Positions 60,069 to 64,000 of a stretch of 64,000 nt of DNA are shown piece by piece. The translations under genes and the position numbers were made by a program. The stretch is from positions 62,001-126,000 of the forward strand of contig NZ_JARZAG010000021.1 in NCBI RefSeq assembly GCF_029892155.1, written 5' to 3'. Within the stretch, counting starts at the first letter, position 1. Every line of letters starts with the position of its first letter. Source of the DNA: Kitasatospora sp. GAS204B. GTDB taxonomy: Bacteria > Actinomycetota > Actinomycetes > Streptomycetales > Streptomycetaceae. A model generated the notes under the pieces. It made no database searches, was not told where the DNA came from, and saw only the letters and a program-made list of their open reading frames with translations.

Positions 60069-60983
60069 CTACCAGCCCAGGAGGTCGGCGAGGTAGGCGC
60101 GGGCCTTCTTGGCGTACTCGAGCGGGACGGCCTTCTTCGGGTCCTGCTCGGCTTCCACGACGAGCCATCCCTGGTAGTCGGCGTCGGCCAGCACCCCGAG
60201 GATGGGCCGGAAGTCGATCGCGCCGTCTCCGGGCACGGTGAAGACGCCGAGTTCGACGCCCTCCTGGAACGACAGGCCTTCGCCTCGCACCCGCCGCACG
60301 ACCTCGGGCCGAATGCTCTTCATATGGACGTGGCCGATGCGGTCGGCGTGAGCCCGGGCCAGATCCAGCGGATCGTCGCCGGCGAAGGCGATGTGGCCGG
60401 TGTCGAGCAGCAGGTGGACCAGGGCCGGATCGGTCGAAGCCATCAGCCGGTCGACGTCGGCCCGGGTCATCACACCCGTGCCCATGTGGTGGTGGTAACT
60501 GAGCTTCATCCCAGCCGAGTTGGCGATCTTGCCGAGCTCCTCCAGGCCCGACGTCAGATCGTCCCACTGGGCGTCGGTGAAGACCGGGCGGTTGGCGAAC
60601 ACGTCGACGGGGAGCAGGTGCGACGAAGCTCCGAACTCGGCCACGACCAACTCGGTCCCACCCAGCGCCTTGACCTGGAGCAGCGTCTTCTCGAAGGCGG
60701 TGATCGTCTTCTGCCGCATCTTGCCGATCGTGAAGTACGTGCTCGTCCAGGGCTCGGACACCTGCAGGCCGCGGAGATCGAGCGCGGCTCTGAGCACGGC
60801 GGCGTCCGAGGGGTACTTGTGCCCGATGCTGCAGCCCTGGAAGCCGGCGAGCGCCATCTCGCTGACGGCCTGTCCGAAGGAGATGCCGGCGTCGATGGTG
60901 GGGAAGTCGTCGTTCCACCACAGGGTGCAGCAGACGCCGAGCTTCACCTTGTCCGGGCTGAGGCGGTCACCCAGTTCGGTCAT
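60069..60983 (-). CDS. IolE-like dehydratase (inosose dehydratase family)
   Basis: 304 residues; ATG at 60983 overlaps the preceding stop (ATGA). TIM barrel with VKLGVCCTLWWNDDFP, MALAGFQGCSIGHKYP, GTELVVAEFG, MKLSYHHHMGTGVMTRADVDRLM, HLLLDTGHIAFAGDDP, IGHVHMKSIRPEV and GWLVVEAEQDPKKA. HHHMGT and DTGH are the typical IolE metal and substrate motifs. IolE dehydrates 2-keto-myo-inositol to a diketone; here the sister GMC enzyme could supply the keto compound instead of IolG. Assignment as true IolE is uncertain because IolG/B/C/D are absent. Confidence 0.82.
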   Translation of the reverse strand: MTELGDRLSPDKVKLGVCCTLWWNDDFPTIDAGISFGQAVSEMALAGFQGCSIGHKYPSDAAVLRAALDLRGLQVSEPWTSTYFTIGKMRQKTITAFEKTLLQVKALGGTELVVAEFGASSHLLPVDVFANRPVFTDAQWDDLTSGLEELGKIANSAGMKLSYHHHMGTGVMTRADVDRLMASTDPALVHLLLDTGHIAFAGDDPLDLARAHADRIGHVHMKSIRPEVVRRVRGEGLSFQEGVELGVFTVPGDGAIDFRPILGVLADADYQGWLVVEAEQDPKKAVPLEYAKKARAYLADLLGW

Positions 60984-61489
60984 TTGGCTGTCCCCTTCAG
61001 GTAGCGGTCCTCGATCCGGGGCGGCTGAGCCCAGGAGCCGTAGCCGGGCGCCTTGGCACCGGGAGGATTGGCCCCGATGGCCGGCCACAGCAGTCCCTCC
61101 TGGTAGGAGGCGGCGGTGACCGTGGACGTCTCGGCCGCCGGCTGGGCGCCGTAGCAGTCGGTCCACTCGGCCGGCAGGCCGTACCACGTCCCGGAGTACC
61201 AGAGCTTGATCACATTGCGGGCCACCGGGCCGAGGCGGTCGTCGCTGAAGATCCGGTGGCGCAGGGCCCGGTCGAGCAGGGCCCGGTCATGGCCGCCGAC
61301 GCCGTCGGCCGCGTCGGCCCGGGCCGCCCGGTGGGCGTCCAGCAGGGCGGTGACGACCTCGTCGCCGCAGGCGGCGCGCGCCTTGGCCAGGTAGTGGTGG
61401 GCCAGACCCGTGCCGAGCAGGTCGGTCTGCTCGAAGGCGGTGAGGTCGACCGACAGGAGGAGGAACTCATCGAACGACTGGACGGTCAC
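60980..61489 (-). CDS. GMC dehydrogenase small subunit (gluconate 2-dehydrogenase subunit 3-like)
   Basis: 169 residues from a GTG overlapping the previous stop (GTGA). Mostly helical: FDEFLLLSVDLTAFEQTDLLGTGLAHHYLAKARAACG, DRALLDRALRHRIFSDDRLGPVARNVIKLWYSGTWYGLP, and LLWPAIGANPPGAKAPGYGSWAQPP near the C-terminus. This is the pattern of the small subunit that accompanies sorbitol, gluconate and glucoside-3-dehydrogenase GMC enzymes and helps fold or export them; here no signal peptide is visible, so both may be cytoplasmic. Confidence 0.78.
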   Translation of the reverse strand: MTVQSFDEFLLLSVDLTAFEQTDLLGTGLAHHYLAKARAACGDEVVTALLDAHRAARADAADGVGGHDRALLDRALRHRIFSDDRLGPVARNVIKLWYSGTWYGLPAEWTDCYGAQPAAETSTVTAASYQEGLLWPAIGANPPGAKAPGYGSWAQPPRIEDRYLKGTAK

Positions 61490-62598
61490 CGGGTCACCGC
61501 CCGGGTCGTCCCGCCGGCGGTCCGGGCTGCGGCCGGATCGGACCCGACCGGGGTCGGGATCTCGAAGGTGGGAGCGGCGTGCAGGCCGCCGCTGCCCGGC
61601 AGGGGGTTGCGGACCAACCGGTTGAACCCGTCGCGCAGGCGGAACATGTACCAGACGGCGTCCAGCAGAAGTGTCGGCCTCCCGTTGAACGCCTTGGTGA
61701 GCAGGGCGAGGAAGGCTCCGTATTCGGCGTTGAACTTCCGCGCGGCACCGGCGAGTTCCGATCCCACCGGGTAGTCGGCCAGCCGGGCGCTCACCTTCAC
61801 CTGGTACACGTCGTCCCAGCTGACGCTGAGCGGCGGCCCCGAGGGCGCGTCGGGATGGTCGCCCACCTGGTAGTAGCGGCCGAGCTGCAACTGCCGGAAC
61901 CGGTAGTAGTGGGCCAGCTCGCCGTCCGCGTCGTACAGGCCCGAATCGAGGCCCTCGCCCTGAGCGGCGATCAGGCGCAGCGCCCGCCGGGCCGAGTCCA
62001 GGTCGCAGACGGTGATCACCTCCCCGCCGCCGGAGTAGAAGTACTCGGGCCCCACCTGCCGGGCCGGATCCCCGCAGAAGAGCCCGGGGTCGCCGGCCGC
62101 CACCTTCTCGAGCCCTTCGATGATCTCCTCGTAGAACTCGCCGATGCTGTAGAAGCGCATCCCCTCGGCCGTCGGGCTGGAGACCAGGAGCGGCCTGCCG
62201 CGGTCCGAAGTGCGCACCAGCCGTGCGCCGGCGCTGGGGGCCTTGCCCGGCCGCTCGATCTTGCAGAACGTCTCCACCGCTTCGGGGGAGAAGGGCCGCA
62301 GGTCGACGGTGAAGTCGTCCTCCCCGTCGGGCAGGTAGGCCGGGTAGCTCGGCACGAAGCCGGGGAGCGTCAGGTCGGGCGTCCCGCCGATGGCGTTCAG
62401 GACGTTGGCGACCAGGGTCAGGTGCAGCATCTCCTCCACCGCGACCACCCGGATGATGTGGGCGGCGTCGGAGTTGGTGGAGGAGTGGATGGAGTAGTAC
62501 GCGGTCAGGTAGGTGGGGATGGTCGCGTGCTCGAGCGCCATCGCCGAGTGCAGGTAGCTGATCAGGTCGTCACGGTTGTCGATGGTCGACGCGGTCAC
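61486..62598 (-). CDS. Ferritin-like domain protein (VioB/iminophenylpyruvate-dimer-synthase type)
   Basis: 370 residues from a GTG overlapping the GMC stop (GTGA). The N-terminal four-helix segment has two ExxH motifs (ALEHATIPTYLTAYY and VAVEEMLHLTLVANVLNAIGG), the diiron-type ferritin-like signature. The rest (PDLTLPGFVPSYPAYLPDG, SIGEFYEEIIEGLEKVAAGD, RFRQLQLGRYYQVGD) matches the ferritin-like half of VioB/RebD-type and related proteins often paired with GMC oxidoreductases. Likely a metal-dependent partner enzyme; reaction unknown. Confidence 0.75.
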   Translation of the reverse strand: MTASTIDNRDDLISYLHSAMALEHATIPTYLTAYYSIHSSTNSDAAHIIRVVAVEEMLHLTLVANVLNAIGGTPDLTLPGFVPSYPAYLPDGEDDFTVDLRPFSPEAVETFCKIERPGKAPSAGARLVRTSDRGRPLLVSSPTAEGMRFYSIGEFYEEIIEGLEKVAAGDPGLFCGDPARQVGPEYFYSGGGEVITVCDLDSARRALRLIAAQGEGLDSGLYDADGELAHYYRFRQLQLGRYYQVGDHPDAPSGPPLSVSWDDVYQVKVSARLADYPVGSELAGAARKFNAEYGAFLALLTKAFNGRPTLLLDAVWYMFRLRDGFNRLVRNPLPGSGGLHAAPTFEIPTPVGSDPAAARTAGGTTRAVTR

Positions 62599-64000
62599 CG
62601 GGCCGCCTCCTGAGCTCGGCCCGGGGCGGCGCCGTTCGAGCTGACGTGGATCGGTGCGGTCTCGGACTCGAGCTGGGCCAGCATGGCCCGAGTGCTGCGC
62701 AGGCACAGGGCGGCGATGGTGAGGGTCACGTTCGAGGTGCCCACGGTGGGCATGCTGCCCCCGCCGACCAGGTAGAGGTTCTGGTGGTCCCAGCTGCGCT
62801 GATCCGCGTCGACCACCGAGGTCGACGGGTCGCTGCCCATCACGTGGGTGCCGGCGAGATGGTTGCCCCCGCGGATCTCGTACCCCTCGCCGGCGTGGAC
62901 GGCGTAGCCCCAGAAGTTCGGGTCGTACTCGGTGTGGTCCTCGGCCCCGAGGCGGGCGAAGATCCGCTTCGACAGCTGCCGGGCGTACGCCACCCCCCGC
63001 ATCGTGTAGTCGGGGATGTCGTAGCTGAGGATGGGCCGCATGTTCCCCAGGCTGTCGGTGACGGCCGGGTCCACGGTGATCCGGTTGCTCGGGTTGGCGG
63101 GGACCTCGACCATGAACGCCAACTGCAGCTGGCGGGACACCCGGTCCACCAGGCCTTGGCGGAGCGACTCGCCGTAGCGGCCGCCGGCGTCCACCAGGTC
63201 GATCAGGTCGGTCATCGGCGCCCCGCGGGCCCAGCCCCAGCCGTCGTTGTGGATGTCGACGCTGAATGCCGCCTGGCGGCGGCGGAAGCGGCCCCCGCGC
63301 AGGTCGGTGATGCCGCCGGTGCAGTTCGTGCCCCGGAACGTGCCGGCCACCTCCGGTAGCAGGGCCCACGCCAGCAGGTAGGCGTGGTCCATGAAGTTGC
63401 GCCCCATCAGGCCGCTGGAGCCGCGCAGGCCGGAGGCCAGCATCAGCCGGGGGTTCTCCACCGCGTTGGCCGCCAGGATGAACAGCCGGCCACGGGCCCT
63501 CACGGTGGTGAAGCCGGGGCTGTCGGGCCGGTCGTAGCGGCGGTACTCGATCTCGGTCACTCGGCGGGTCCGCTCGTCGACGTGCACCTTGTAGGCCACC
63601 GCCTGGGCCACCAGGTCGACCCGGCCGCTCCGCAGGGCCGCGGCGAGGGTCTTGCCCGCGTTGTACTTGGCCTGCACCGGGCAGATGGGCACGCAGTTGT
63701 TGTTGCCCTGGCACCGCCCGCCGACCTCGACCTGGTAGGTGCTCACCGCCCCTCGCGGCAGGTAGCCCTTCCCGCCGTCGTAGGCCGGGTTCGGCACCCC
63801 GTTGCGCCCCTGGGGGAACGGCCGGACCCGCAACTCTCGTTTCTCCCCGTCGAGTTCGACGGGCATCCCGTCGAGGTCCGCGGCCACCACCTGGTCCAGG
63901 TAGGACAGCGGCAGCCCCTTCATGGGGAACACGTAGCCCTCGTCGAAGGTGATCCCGAGGTAGGCCTGGTCCGCCACGTCGGCGGAGACGCCGATCTCGC
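62595..64000 (-). CDS. GMC-family FAD oxidoreductase (5' end outside window)
   Basis: At least 468 codons; the frame runs open through the right edge, so the FAD-binding N-terminus is missing. Visible: a cysteine motif GRCQGNNNCVPICPVQAKYNA, AANAVENPRLMLASG, NFMDHAYLLAWALLPEV, and the C-terminal GMC region GGNHLAGTHVMGSDPSTSVVDADQRSWDHQNLYLVGGGSMPTVGTSNVTLTIAALCLRST with the catalytic His/Asn side (HLAGTH, GTSNVT). Family oxidises sugar, cyclitol or alcohol hydroxyls to carbonyls. First visible gene of the operon. Confidence 0.87.
   Translation of the reverse strand, partial: EIGVSADVADQAYLGITFDEGYVFPMKGLPLSYLDQVVAADLDGMPVELDGEKRELRVRPFPQGRNGVPNPAYDGGKGYLPRGAVSTYQVEVGGRCQGNNNCVPICPVQAKYNAGKTLAAALRSGRVDLVAQAVAYKVHVDERTRRVTEIEYRRYDRPDSPGFTTVRARGRLFILAANAVENPRLMLASGLRGSSGLMGRNFMDHAYLLAWALLPEVAGTFRGTNCTGGITDLRGGRFRRRQAAFSVDIHNDGWGWARGAPMTDLIDLVDAGGRYGESLRQGLVDRVSRQLQLAFMVEVPANPSNRITVDPAVTDSLGNMRPILSYDIPDYTMRGVAYARQLSKRIFARLGAEDHTEYDPNFWGYAVHAGEGYEIRGGNHLAGTHVMGSDPSTSVVDADQRSWDHQNLYLVGGGSMPTVGTSNVTLTIAALCLRSTRAMLAQLESETAPIHVSSNGAAPGRAQEAAR

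Noticed and set aside
1-64000. rRNA or tRNA genes, replication origin, integrative-element attachment sites
   Set aside because: I saw no cloverleaf-like or rRNA-like segment, no integrase and no flanking direct repeats.

Overview
The window is high-GC actinobacterial DNA and most resembles a Streptomyces or Kitasatospora chromosome arm. The evidence is the strong G/C bias at third codon positions, many GTG/TTG starts and ATGA/GTGA gene overlaps, AfsR/SARP regulators, a secreted GH18 chitinase with a DasR-like box, Tat and lipoprotein signals, Zur-like boxes and many short TetR-regulated cassettes. I saw no rRNA, tRNA or CRISPR. The species assignment is inference.

Layout. 1-8.9 kb: the end of a P450-fused reductase, a small molybdopterin protein, TetR, a lipoprotein, an exported acid phosphatase, an ABC exporter and small membrane or secreted proteins. 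8.9-13.2 kb: an AfsR-like regulator translationally coupled to a shortened SARP/NB-ARC paralogue. 13.3-18.8 kb: an SDR with divergent XRE regulator, a hydrolase, and an XRE / ImmA-like protease / MAB_1171c-type membrane protein trio. 19-23 kb: a lectin plus beta-helix secreted protein broken by an in-frame amber codon, divergent from a chitinase across a DasR-type box.

23.0-36.6 kb is the most coherent region. One arm (minus strand) carries two agmatine-deiminase-family proteins, a fused urease gamma-beta and a urease alpha. The other arm (plus strand) carries a deiminase, a complete five-gene peptide-type ABC importer and a Tat-exported deiminase. Between them sit two tandem-duplicate TetR genes, and each arm starts at a TetR-like palindrome in which 17 bp are identical. 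The urease alpha keeps its metal ligands, but the active-site flap cysteine is replaced by valine, and no urease accessory genes are present. The whole looks like a guanidino/ureido compound uptake and nitrogen-salvage unit.

36.7-48.6 kb: a secreted BNR-repeat protein, a Zur-type zinc binding lipoprotein followed by a truncated ATPase, a four-gene WXG100/type VII-like operon, and a P450 followed directly by a 44-residue peptide that is a RiPP precursor candidate. 48.4-56 kb is a patchwork: a frameshifted carbon-nitrogen hydrolase remnant, an alpha/beta-hydrolase lacking its whole catalytic triad, a chimeric lipoprotein reading frame, an IS5-like transposase, a broken LRV-repeat gene, a TetR/SDR pair and 15-bp tandem repeats.

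56.1-64 kb is a tight minus-strand operon: GMC oxidoreductase (continuing past the window end), ferritin-like protein, dehydrogenase small subunit, IolE-like dehydratase, a second TIM-barrel isomerase, MBL hydrolase, ThDP decarboxylase and an EthD-like protein. It suggests an oxidise, eliminate, then C-C cleave pathway for a sugar, cyclitol or glycoside.
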